A model generated the notes under the pieces. It saw only the letters and a program-made list of their open reading frames with translations. It ran no database searches and was not told the DNA's origin. The translations under genes were made by a program, and so were the position numbers. Below, one piece after another: positions 12,666 through 23,951 of a stretch of 64,000 nt of DNA (the first letter of the stretch is position 1; each line of letters begins with the position of its first letter). The stretch is from Azolla caroliniana. Its lineage: Eukaryota; Polypodiophyta. The stretch lies in the NCBI GenBank assembly GCA_043228905.1, contig JBHGNT010000026.1:434001-498000 (forward strand), written 5' to 3'.

Positions 12666-15600
12666 AAGTCAGGTCGAGAGACATGACGAAATTTCCAAAT
12701 TTCAGGAGGGAGTTGAGAAGAGCTAGTAGGTAAATTATAATGTTCATACCTGGTTCGTGTGATATCGGATTTTTGTGTTCAAACATGCGAATCGAAGCTA
12801 AAAACGCTAGCTATGATATGGAATTAAAAAATCAAGATTTTGAAACTCAGGTCAAGAAACATGACGAAATTACTAAATTTTAGGAGGGAGTTGAGAGGGG
12901 CCCTTGAGTAAATTAAAATGGTCATACCTAGCTCGTGTGATATCGGATTTTTGTGTTCAAACATGCGAATCGAAGCTAACAACACTAGCTATGATATGGA
13001 ATTACAAAATGAAAATTTTGAAACTCAGGTCGAGAGACATGACGAAATTACCAAATTTGAGGAGGGAGTTGAGAGGGGCCCTTGAGTAAATTAAAATGTT
13101 CATACCTAGCGAGTGTGATATCGGATTTTTGTGTTCAAACATGCGAATCGAAGCTAACAACGCTAGCTATGATATGGAATTACAAAATGAAGATTTTGAA
13201 ACTCAGGTCGAGAGACATGACGAAATTACCAAATTTGAGGAGGGAGTTGAGAGGGGCCGTTGAGTAAATTAAAATGTTCATACCTAGCGAGTGTGATATC
13301 GGATTTTTGTGTTCAAACATGCGAATCGAAGCTAACAATGCTAGCTATGATATGGAATTAAAAAATCAAGATTTTGAAACTCAGGTCGAGAGACATGACG
13401 AAATTTCCAAATTTCAGGAGGGAGTTGAGAAGAGCTAGTAGGTAAATTATAATGTTCATACCTGGTTCGTGTGATATCGGATTTTTTTGTTCAAACATTC
13501 GAATCGAAGCTAACAACGCTAGCTATGATATGGAATTACAAAATCAAGATTTTGAAACTCCAGTCGAGAGACATGATGAAATTACCAAATTTGAGGAGTG
13601 ACGTTGGAAGAGCGCGTGAGTGAATTAAAATGTTCATACCTGGCTCGTGTGATATCGGATTTTTGTGTTCAAACATGCAAATCGAAGCTAACAACGCTAG
13701 CTATGATATGGAATAAAAAAAACAAGATTTTGAAACTCAGGTCAAGATACATGACGAAATTAGCAAATTTGAGGAGTGAGTTGAGAGGAGCCCTTGAGTA
13801 AATTAAAATGGTCATACCTAGCGAGTGTGATATCGGATTTTTGTGTTCAAACATGCGAATCGAAGCTAACAATGTTAGCTATGATATGGAATTAAAAAAT
13901 CAAGACTTTGAAACTCAGGTCAAGAGACATGACGAAATTACTAAATTTGAGGAGGGAGTTGAGAGGGGCCCTTGAGTAAATTAAAATGTTCATACCTGGC
14001 TCGTGTGATATCGGATTTTTGTGTTCAAACATGCGAATCGAAGCTAACAACGCTAGCTATGATATGGAATAAAAAAAACAAGATTTTGAAACTCAGGTCA
14101 AGAGACATGACGAAATTAGCAAATTTGAGGAGTGAGTTGAGAGGAGCCCTTGAGTAAATTAAAATGGTCATACCTAGCGAGTGTGATATCGGCTTTTTGT
14201 GTACAAACATGCGAATCGAAGCTAACAACGCTAGCTATGATATGGAATTAAAAAATCAAGACTTTGAAACTCAGGTCAAGAGACATGACGAAATTACTAA
14301 ATTTGAGGAGGGAGTTGAGAGGGGCCCTTGAGTAAATTAAAATGGTCATACCTAGCTGGTGTGATATCGGATTTTTGTGTTCAAACATGCGAATCGAAGC
14401 TAACAACGCTAGCTACGACATGGAATAAAAAAAAACAAGATTTTGAAACTCAGGTCAAGAGACATGACGAAATTAGCAAATTTGAGGAGTGAGTTGAGAG
14501 GAGCCCTTGAGTAAATTAAAATGTTCATACATAGCGAGTGTGATATCGGATTTTTGTGTACAAACATGCGAATCGAAGCTAACAATGCTAGCTATGATAT
14601 GGAATTAAAAAATCAAGATTTTGAAACTCAGGTCGAGAGACATGACGAAATTACCAAATTTGAGGAGGGGGTTGAGAGGGGCCCTTGAGTAAATTAAAAT
14701 GGTCATACCTAGCTGGTGTGATATCGGATTTTTGTGTTCAAACATGCGAATCGAAGCTAACAACGCTAGCTATGATATGGAATAAAAAAAACAAGATTTT
14801 GAAACTCAGGTCGAGAGACATGACGAAATTACCAAATTTGAGGAGTGAGTTGAGAGGAGCCCACCTAGCTGGTGTGATATCGGATTTTTGTGTTCAAACA
14901 TGCGAATCGAAGCTAACAACGCTAGCTACGACATGGAATAAAAAAAAACAAGATTTTGAAACTCAGGTCAAGAGACATGACGAAATTAGCAAATTTGAGG
15001 AGTGAGTTGAGAGGAGCCCTTGAGTAAATTAAAATGTTCATACCTAGCTCGTGTGATATCGGATTTTTGTGTACAAACATGCGAATCGAAGCTAACAATG
15101 CTAGCTATGATATGGAATTAAAAAATCAAGATTTTGAAACTCAGGTCGAGAGACATGACGAAATTACCAAATTTGAGGAGGGGGTTGAGAGGGGCCCTTG
15201 AGTAAATTAAAATGTTCATACCTAGCTCGTGTGATATCGGATTTTTGTGTTCAAACATGCGAATCGAAGCTAACAACGCTAGCTATGATATGGAATAAAA
15301 AAAACAAGATTTTGAAACTCAGGTCGAGAGACATGACGAAATTACCAAATTTGAGGAGTGAGTTGAGAGGAGCCCTTGAGTAAATTAAAATGGTCATACC
15401 TAGCGAGTGTGATATCGGATTTTTGTGTACAAACATGCGAATCGAAGCTAACAACGCTAGCTATGATATGGAATTAAAAAATCAAGATTTTGAAACTTAC
15501 GTCGAGAGATATGACGAAATTAGCAAATTTGAGGAGTGAGTTGAGAGGAGCCCTTGAGTAAATTAAAATGGTCATACCTAGCGAGTGTGATATCGGATTT
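12665..15600 (+). repeat. Mosaic monomers without a clear HOR
   Basis: Ordinary satellite units in a mixed order. Features worth noting are two adjacent near-identical TACAAAATGA(A/G)G units starting at 12904 and 13082, GTCAAGAAACATG and TTACTAAATTTTAGG in one diverged unit near 12850-12885, CAATGTTAGC near 13870, and CGACATGG units near 14414 and 14929. No gene or foreign insert is visible. Confidence 0.8.
14851..14880 (+). repeat. 22-bp deletion junction
   Basis: After GAGAGGAGCCC (ending at 14862) the sequence jumps straight to ACCTAGCTGG. The normal monomer has 22 more bases here, from TTGAG to GGTCAT. The register confirms it: the phase moves by -21 between 14685 and 15198, made of -22 and one extra A near 14940. 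I see no microhomology at the junction. This is the only copy in the window, so it arose recently or was never amplified here. Confidence 0.9.
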
Positions 15601-16535
15601 TTGTGTTCAAACATGCGAATCTAAGCTAACAACGCTAGCTATGATATGGAATTAAAAAATCAAGATTTTGAAACTCAGGTCGAGAGACATGACGAAATTA
15701 CCAAATTTGAGGAGCGAGTTAAGAAGAGCTATTAGGTACATTACAATGTTCATACCTGGCTCGTGTGATATCGGTTTTTTGTGTTCAAACATGCGAATCG
15801 AAGCTAACAATGCTAGCTATGATATGGAATTGAAAAATCAAGATTTTGAAACTCAGGTCGAGAGACATGACGAAATTTCCAAATTTCAGGAGGGAGTTGA
15901 GAAGATCTAGTAGGTAAATTATAATGTTCATACCTGGTTCGTGTGATATCGGATTTTTTTGTTCAAACATTCGAATCGAAGCTAACAACGCTAGCTATGA
16001 TATGGAATTACAAAATCAAGATTTTGAAACTCCAGTCGAGAGACATGATGAAATTACCAAATTTGAGGAGTGACGTTGGAAGAGCGCGTGAGTGAATTAA
16101 AATGTTCATACCTGGCTCGTGTGATATCGGATTTTTGTGTTCAAACATGCAAATCGAAGCTAACAACGCTAGCTATGATATGGAATAAAAAAAACAAGAT
16201 TTTGAAACTCAGGTCAAGATACATGACGAAATTAGCAAATTTGAGGAGTGAGTTGAGAGGAGCCCTTGAGTAAATTAAAATGGTCATACCTAGCGAGTGT
16301 GATATCGGATTTTTGTGTACAAACATGCGAATCGAAGCTAACAACGCTAGTTATGATATGGAATTAAAAAATCAAGATTTTGAAACTCAGGTCGAGAGAC
16401 ATGACGAAATTTCCAAATTTCAGGAGGGAGTTGAGAAGAGCTAGTAGGTAAATTATAATGTTCATACCTAGCTCGTGTGATATCGGATTTTTGTGTTCAA
16501 ACATGCGAATCGAAGCTAACAACGCTAGCTATGAT
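15600..16535 (+). repeat. ~0.94-kb block, first of three copies
   Basis: Repeats at 17736-18671 (spacing 2136 bp, 12 monomers) and in part at about 18982-19726 (a further 1246 bp, 7 monomers). Markers in order are GCGAATCTAAGC, GAGGAGCGAGTTAAG, TAGGTACATTACAATG, GGTTTTTTG with CAATGC and GGAATTGAAAAATC, type B with ATTCGAATC, CTCCAGTCGAG, and type C with GTCAAGATACATG. Copy one alone has GAGAAGATCTAG (15900). Part of the block occurs again at 39950-40860. Confidence 0.8.
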
Positions 16536-17059
16536 ATGGAATTAAAAAATCAAGATTTTGAAACTCAGGTCGAGAGACATGACGAAATTTCCAAATTTCA
16601 GGAGGGAGTTGAGAAGAGCTAGTAGGTAAATTATAATGTTCATACCTAGCTCGTGTTATATCGGATTTTTGTGTTCAAACATGCGAATCGAAGCTAACAA
16701 CGCTAGCTATGATATAGAATTATAAAATAAAGATTTTGAAACTCAGGTCGAGAGACATGACGAAATTACCAAATTTGAGGAGTGAGTTGAGAGGAGCCCT
16801 TGAGTAAATTAAAATGGTCATACCTAGCGAGTGTGATATCGGATTTTTGTGTACAAACATGCGAATCGAAGCTAACAACGCTAGCTATGATATGGAATTA
16901 AAAAATCAAGATTTTGAAACTTACGTCGAGAGATATGACGAAATTAGCAAATTTGAGGAGTGAGTTGAGAGGAGCCCTTGAGTAAATTAAAATGGTCATA
17001 CCTAGCGAGTGTGATATCGGATTTTTGTGTTCAAACATGCGAATCGAAGCTAAAAACGC

Positions 17060-17430
17060 TAGCTATGATATGGAATTAAAAAATCAAGATTTTGAAACTC
17101 AGGTCGAGAGACATGACGAAATTACCAAATTTGAGGAGTGAGTTAAGAAGAGCTATTAGGTAAATTATAATGTTCATACCTGGCTCGTGTGATATCGGAT
17201 TTCTGTGTTCAAACATGCGAATCGAAGCTAATAACGCTAGCTATGATATGGAATTAAAAAATCAATATTTTGAAACTCAGGTCGAGAGACATGACGAAAT
17301 TAGCAAATTTGAGGAGTGAGTTGAGATGAGCCCTTGAGTAAATTAAAATGTTCATACATAGCGAGTGTGATATCGGATTTTTGTGTACAAACATGCGAAT
17401 CGAAGCTAACAACGCTAGCTATGATATGGA
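17060..17430 (+). repeat. Two-monomer block shared with 880-1245
   Basis: Carries the same rare set as 880-1245: GAGTTAAGAAGAGCTATTAGG, GGATTTCTGTG, GCTAATAACG, AATCAATATTTTG and GTTGAGATGAGCCC followed by CATAGCGAG. The spacing is 16,185 bp, equal to 91 monomers minus the net 13-bp register loss between the two places. It shows exchange over tens of monomers. Confidence 0.7.
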
Positions 17431-17735
17431 ATTAAAAAATCAATATTTTGAAACTTACGTCGAGAGATATGACGAAATTAGCAAATTTGAGGAGTGAGTT
17501 GAGAGGAGCCCTTGAGTAAATTAAAATGGTCATACCTAGCGAGTGTGATATCGGATTTTTGTGTTCAAACTTGCGAATCTAAGCTAACAACGCTAGCTAT
17601 GATATGGAATTAAAAAATCAAGATTTTGAAACTCAGGTCGAGAGACATGACGAAATTACCAAATTTGAGGAGCGAGTTAAGAAGAGCTATTAGGTACATT
17701 ACAATGTTCATACCTGGCTCGTGTGATATCGGTTT

Positions 17736-18671
17736 TTTGTGTTCAAACATGCGAATCTAAGCTAACAACGCTAGCTATGATATGGAATTAAAAAATCAAG
17801 ATTTTGAAACTCAGGTCGAGAGACATGACGAAATTACCAAATTTGAGGAGCGAGTTAAGAAGAGCTATTAGGTACATTACAATGTTCATACCTGGCTCGT
17901 GTGATATCGGTTTTTTGTGTTCAAACATGCGAATCGAAGCTAACAATGCTAGCTATGATATGGAATTGAAAAATCAAGATTTTGAAACTCAGGTCGAGAG
18001 ACATGACGAAATTTCCAAATTTCAGGAGGGAGTTGAGAAGAGCTAGTAGGTAAATTATAATGTTCATACCTGGTTCGTGTGATATCGGATTTTTTTGTTC
18101 AAACATTCGAATCGAAGCTAACAACGCTAGCTATGATATGGAATTACAAAATCAGGATTTTGAAACTCCAGTCGAGAGACATGATGAAATTACCAAATTT
18201 GAGGAGTGACGTTGGAAGAGCGCGTGAGTGAATTAAAATGTTCATACCTGGCTCGTGTGATATCGGATTTTTGTGTTCAAACATGCAAATCGAAGCTAAC
18301 AACGCTAGCTATGATATGGAATAAAAAAAACAAGATTTTGAAACTCAGGTCAAGATACATGACGAAATTAGCAAATTTGAGGAGTGAGTTGAGAGGAGCC
18401 CTTGAGTAAATTAAAATGGTCATACCTAGCGAGTGTGATATCGGATTTTTGTGTACAAACATGCGAATCGAAGCTAACAACGCTAGTTATGATATGGAAT
18501 TAAAAAATCAAGATTTTGAAACTCAGGTCGAGAGACATGACGAAATTTCCAAATTTCAGGAGGGAGTTGAGAAGAGCTAGTAGGTAAATTATAATGTTCA
18601 TACCTAGCTCGTGTGATATCGGATTTTTGTGTTCAAACATGCGAATCGAAGCTAACAACGCTAGCTATGAT
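17736..18671 (+). repeat. ~0.94-kb block, second of three copies
   Basis: Second copy of the block starting at 15600. It is preceded by a near-identical repeat of its own first unit (GCGAATCTAAGC with GAGGAGCGAGTTAAG at 17570-17690 and again at 17750-17870), so one monomer was duplicated here. Private changes are AATCAGGATTTTG near 18151 and CTAGTTATG near 18486, the latter shared with 16349 in copy one. Confidence 0.78.
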
Positions 18672-18981
18672 ATGGAATAAAAAAAACAAGATTTTGAAAC
18701 TCAGGTCGAGAGACATGACGAAATTACCAAATTTGAGGAGTGAGTTGAGAGGAGCCCTTGAGTAAATTAAAATGGTCATACCTAGCGAGTGTGATATCGG
18801 ATTTTTGTGTACAAACATGCGAATCGAAGCTAACAACGCTAGCTATGATATGGAATTAAAAAATCAAGATTTTGAAACTTACGTCGAGAGATATGACGAA
18901 ATTAGCAAATTTGAGGAGTGAGTTGAGAGGAGCCCTTGAGTAAATTAAAATGGTCATACCTAGCGAGTGTGATATCGGATT

Positions 18982-19726
18982 TTTGTGTTCAAACATGCGA
19001 ATCTAAGCTAACAACGCTAGCTATGATATGGAATTAAAAAATCAAGATTTTGAAACTCAGGTCGAGAGACATGACGAAATTACCAAATTTGAGGAGCGAG
19101 TTAAGAAGAGCTATTAGGTACATTACAATGTTCATACCTGGCTCGTGTGATATCGGTTTTTTGTGTTCAAACATGCGAATCGAAGCTAACAATGCTAGCT
19201 ATGATATGGAATTGAAAAATCAAGATTTTGAAACTCAGGTCGAGAGACATGACGAAATTTCCAAATTTCAGGAGGGAGTTGAGAAGAGCTAGTAGGTAAA
19301 TTATAATGTTCATACCTGGTTCGTGTGATATCGGATTTTTTTGTTCAAACATTCGAATCGAAGCTAACAACGCTAGCTATGATATGGAATTACAAAATCA
19401 AGATTTTGAAACTCCAGTCGAGAGACATGATGAAATTACCAAATTTGAGGAGTGACGTTGGAAGAGCGCGTGAGTGAATTAAAATGTTCATACCTGGCTC
19501 GTGTGATATCGGATTTTTGTGTTCAAACATGCAAATCGAAGCTAACAACGCTAGCTATGATATGGAATAAAAAAAACAAGATTTTGAAACTCAGGTCAAG
19601 ATACATGACGAAATTAGCAAATTTGAGGAGTGAGTTGAGAGGAGCCCTTGAGTAAATTAAAATGGTCATACCTAGCGAGTGTGATATCGGATTTTTGTGT
19701 ACAAACATGCGAATCGAAGCTAACAA
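18982..19726 (+). repeat. ~0.75-kb block, third copy
   Basis: Third copy of the block starting at 15600, 1246 bp (7 monomers) after the second. It carries the same GAATCTAAGC, TAGGTACATT, GGTTTTTTG, GGAATTGAAAAATC, type B and type C chain. The match with copy two ends where this copy has CTAGCTATG instead of CTAGTTATG; it then follows the GTGTTATATCGG unit also seen near 16655. Confidence 0.75.
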
Positions 19727-20229
19727 CGCTAGCTATGATATGGAATTAAAAAATCAAGATTTTGAAACTCAGGTCGAGAGACATGACGAAATTTCCAAAT
19801 TTCAGGAGGGAGTTGAGAAGAGCTAGTAGGTAAATTATAATGTTCATACCTAGCTCGTGTTATATCGGATTTTTGTGTTCAAACATGCGAATCGAAGCTA
19901 ACAACGCTAGCTATGATATAGAATTAAAAAATAAAGATTTTGAAACTCAGGTCGAGAGACATGACGAAATTACCAAATTTGAGGAGTGAGTTGAGAGGAG
20001 CCCTTGAGTAAATTAAAATGGTCATACCTAGCGAGTGTGATATCGGATTTTTGTGTACAAACATGCGAATCGAAGCTAACAACGCTAGCTATGATATGGA
20101 ATTAAAAAATCAAGATTTTGAAACTTACGTCGAGAGATATGACGAAATTAGCAAATTTGAGGAGTGAGTTGAGAGGAGCCCTTGAGTAAATTAAAATGGT
20201 CATACCTAGCGAGTGTGATATCGGATTTT

Positions 20230-23200
20230 TGTGTACAAACATGCGAATCGAAGCTAACAACGCTAGCTATGATATGGAATTACAAAATGAAGATTTTGAA
20301 ACTCAGGTCGAGAGACATGACGAAATTACCAAATTTGAGGAGGGAGTTGAGAGGGGCCCTTGAGTAAATTAAAATGTTCATACCTAGCGAGTGTGATATC
20401 GGATTTTTGTGTTCAAACATGCGAATCGAAGCTAACAATGCTAGCTATGATAGGGAATTAAAAAATCAAGATTTTGAAACTCAGGTCGAGAGACATGACG
20501 AAATTTCCAAATTTCAGGAGGGAGTTGAGAAGAGCTAGTAGGTAAATTATAATGTTCATACCTGGTTCGTGTGATATCGGATTTTTGTGTTCAAACATGC
20601 GAATCGAAGCTAAAAACGCTAGCTATGATATGGAATTAAAAAATCAAGATTTTGCAACTCAAGTCGAGAGACATGAAGAAATTACCAAATTTGAGGAGTG
20701 AGGTTGGAAGAGCGCGTGAGTGAATTAAAATGTTCATACCTGGCTCGTGTGATATCGGATTTTTGTGTTCAAACATGCGAATCGAAGCTAACAACGCTAG
20801 CTATGATATGGAATAAAAAAAACAAGATTTTGAAACTCAGGTCAAGAGACATGACGAAAATACCAAATTTCAGGAGGGAGTTGAGAGGAGCCCTTGAGTA
20901 AATTAAAATGTTCATACCTAGCGAGTGTGATATCGCACTTTTGTGTACAAACATGCGAATCGAAGCTAACAACGCTAGCTATGATATGGAATTAAAAAAT
21001 CAAGATTTTGAAACTCAGGTCGAGAGACATGACGAAATTACCAAATTTGAGGAGTGAGTTGAGAGGAGCCCTTGAATAATTTAAAATGGTCATACCTAGC
21101 GAGTGTGATATCGGATTTTTGTGTACAAACATGCGAATCGAAGCTAACAACGCTAGCTATGATATGGAATTAAAAAATCAAGAGTTTGAAACTCAGATCG
21201 AGAGACATGACGAAATTTCCAAATTTCAGGAGGGAGTTGAGAAGAGCTAGGAGGTAAATTATAATGTTCATACCTGGTTCGTGTGATATCGGATTTTTGT
21301 GTTCAAACATTCGAATCGAAGCTAACAACGCTAGCTATGATATGGAATTACAAAATCAAGATTTTGAAACTCCAGTCGAGAGACATGATGAAATTTCCAA
21401 ATTTGAGGAGTGACGTTGGAAGAGCGCGTGAGTGAATTAAAATGTTCATACCTGGCTCGTGTGATATCGGATTTTTGTGTTCAAACATGCGAATCGAAGC
21501 TAACAACACTAGCTATGATATGGAATTACAAAATGAAAATTTTGAAACTCAGGTCGAGAGACATGACGAAATTACCAAATTTGAGGAGGGAGTTGAGAGG
21601 GGCCCTTGAGTAAATTAAAATGTTCATACCTAGCGAGTGTGATATCGGATTTTTATGTTCAAACATGCGAATCGAAGCTAACAACGCTAGCTATGATATG
21701 GAATTACAAAATGAAGATTTTGAAACTCAGGTCGAGAGACATGACGAAATTACCAAATTTGAGGAGGGAGTTGAGAGGGGCCCTTGAGTAAATTAAAATG
21801 TTCATACCTAGCGAGTGTGATATCGGATTTTTGTGTTCAAACATGCGAATCGAAGCTAACAATGCTAGCTATGATATGGAATTAAAAAATCAAGATTTTG
21901 AAACTCAGGTCGAGAGACATGACGAAATTTCCAAATTTCAGGAGGGAGTTGAGAAGAGCTAGTAGGTAAATTATAATGTTCATACCTGGTTCGTGTGATA
22001 TCGGATTATTGTGTTCAAACATGCGAATCGAAGCTAAAAACGCTAGCTATGTTATGGAATAAAAAAAACAAGATTTTGAAACTCAGGTCAAGAGACATGA
22101 CGAAATTAGCAAATTTGAGGAGTGAGTTGAGAGGAGCCCTTGAGTAAATTAAAATGTTCATACCTAGCGAGTGTGATATCGGCTTTTTGTGTACAAACAT
22201 GCGAATCGAAGCTAACAACGCTAGCTATGATATGGAATTAAAAAATCAAGACTTTGAAACTTACGTCGAGAGATATGACGAAATTAGCAAATTTGAGGAG
22301 GGAGTTGAGAGGAGCCCTTGAGTAAATTAAAATGGTCATACCTAGCGAGTGTGATATCGGATTTTTGTGTACAAACATGCGAATCGAAGCTAACAACGCT
22401 AGCTATGATATGGAATTACAAAATGAAGATTTTGAAACTCAGGTCGAGAGACATGACGAAATTACCAAATTTGAGGAGGGAGTTGAGAGGGGCCCTTGAG
22501 TAAATTAAAATGTTCATACCTAGCGAGTGTGATATCGGATTTTTGTGTTCAAACATGCGAATCGAAGCTAACAATGCTAGCTATGATATGGAATTAAAAA
22601 ATCAAGATTTTGAAACTCAGGTCGAGAGACATGACGAAATTTCCAAATTTCAGGAGGGAGTTGAGAAGAGCTAGTAGGTAAATTATAATGTTCATACCTG
22701 GTTCGTGTGATATCGGATTTTTGTGTTCAAACATGCGAATCGAAGCTAAAAACGCTAGCTATGATATGGAATTAAAAAATCAAGATTTTGCAACTCAAGT
22801 CGAGAGACATGAAGAAATTACCAAATTTGAGGAGTGAGGTTGGAAGAGCGCGTGAGTGAATTAAAATGTTCATACCTGGCTCGTGTGATATCGGATTTTT
22901 GTGTTCAAACATGCGAATCGAAGCTAACAACGCTAGCTATGATATGGAATTACAAAATGAAGATTTTGAAACTCAGGTCGAGAGACATGACGAAATTACC
23001 AAATTTCAGGAGGGAGTTGAGAGGAGCCCTTGAGTAAATTAAAATGTTCATACCTAGCGAGTGTGATATCGCACTTTTGTGTACAAACATGCGAATCGAA
23101 GCTAACAACGCTAGCTATGATATGGAATTAAAAAATCAAGACTTTGAAACTCAGGTCAAGAGACATGACGAAATTACTAAATTTGAGGAGGGAGTTGAGA

Positions 23201-23433
23201 GGGGCCCTTGAGTAAATTAAAATGTTCATACCTGGCTCGTGTGATATCGGATTTTTGTGTTCAAACATGCGAATCGAAGCTAACAACGCTAGCTATGATA
23301 TGGAATAAAAAAAACAAGATTTTGAAACTCAGGTCGAGAGACATGACGAAATTACCAAATTTGAGGAGTGAGTTGAGAGGAGCCCTTGAGTAAATTAAAA
23401 TGGTCATACCTAGCGAGTGTGATATCGGCTTTT
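20230..23433 (+). repeat. 18-mer HOR copy 1, 3204 bp
   Basis: First copy of a 3204-bp unit, exactly 18 monomers with no net indel. Its markers include GATAGGGAATT, GACGAAAATACC, ATCGCACTTTTG, GAATAATTTAAAATG, CAAGAGTTTG with CTCAGATCGAG, GAGCTAGGAGG, GGATTTTTATG, GGATTATTGTG and TATGTTATGG. It differs from copy two at a few sites: CTAGCGAG against CTAACGAG (20387/23591), TTTCAGG against TTTGAGG (20872/24076) and CTAGCGAG against CTAGTGAG (near 20922/24126). Confidence 0.88.
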
Positions 23434-23703
23434 TGTGTACAAACATGCGAATCGAAGCTAACAACGCTAGCTATGATATGGAATTACAAAATGAAGATTT
23501 TGAAACTCAGGTCGAGAGACATGACGAAATTACCAAATTTGAGGAGGGAGTTGAGAGGGGCCCTTGAGTAAATTAAAATGTTCATACCTAACGAGTGTGA
23601 TATCGGATTTTTGTGTTCAAACATGCGAATCGAAGCTAACAATGCTAGCTATGATAGGGAATTAAAAAATCAAGATTTTGAAACTCAGGTCGAGAGACAT
23701 GAC

Positions 23704-23719
23704 GAAATTTCCAAATTTC
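23704..23719. other. 16-bp near-palindrome GAAATTT-CC-AAATTTC
   Basis: In the unit preceding type B, two substitutions relative to the common form (ACC to TCC, TTTG to TTTC) occur together and turn a 5-bp-arm dyad (AAATT-ACCA-AATTT, for example 44837-44850) into a perfect 7-bp-arm dyad with a 2-base centre. The linked form appears dozens of times along the window. A few units carry only one of the two changes, for example TCC with TTTGAGG near 21394 and ACC with TTTCAGG near 20867. Confidence 0.75.
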
Positions 23720-23727
23720 AGGAGGGA

Positions 23728-23773
23728 GTTGAGAAGAGCTAGTAGGTAAATTATAATGTTCATACCTGGTTCG
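23728..23773 (+). repeat. Type B variable segment (example)
   Basis: About 45 bp of the monomer, between the GAGG(A/G)G purine block and the GTGTGATATCGG block, carries most of the variation between subtypes. Type B reads GAGAAGAGCTAGTAGG then TTATAATG and CCTGGTTCG where type A has GAGGAGCCCTTGAG, TTAAAATG and CCTAGCGAG. The alignment needs substitutions only, no length change. Type B units occur throughout the window and nearly always follow a unit containing the TTTCC...TTTCAGG version of the AT-rich dyad, so the variants travel as a linked set. Confidence 0.85.
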
Positions 23774-23906
23774 TGTGATATCGGATTTTTGTGTTCAAAC
23801 ATGCGAATCGAAGCTAAAAACGCTAGCTATGATATGGAATTAAAAAATCAAGATTTTGCAACTCAAGTCGAGAGACATGAAGAAATTACCAAATTTGAGG
23901 AGTGAG

Positions 23907-23951
23907 GTTGGAAGAGCGCGTGAGTGAATTAAAATGTTCATACCTGGCTCG
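23907..23951 (+). repeat. Type C variable segment (example)
   Basis: The third common form of the variable segment reads GTTGGAAGAGCGCGTGAG, then TGAATTAAAATG and CCTGGCTCG. It sits one monomer after type B in most of its occurrences. The unit that leads into it usually carries GCAACTCAAGTCGAG with GAAGAAATT, or GAAACTCCAGTCGAG with GATGAAATT. The segment contains two GTGAG direct repeats 18 bp apart (around the GTTGGAAGAGCGC core), which explain the 18-bp deletions seen at 35472, 37592 and 41669. Confidence 0.85.

Noticed and set aside
14685-15005. Longest reading frame, 106 codons
   Set aside because: It is long only because the 22-bp deletion at 14,862 joins two monomers in an open frame. 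Both halves are the same translated satellite segment.
23769-23785. CENP-B-box-like motif in type B units (TTCG, then A, then CGG)
   Set aside because: It matches 7 of the 9 core positions of NTTCGNNNNANNCGGGN, with CGG displaced by one base from the required CGGG. For random sequence a 7-of-9 match is expected roughly 0.4 times per monomer over both strands, so this is not evidence.
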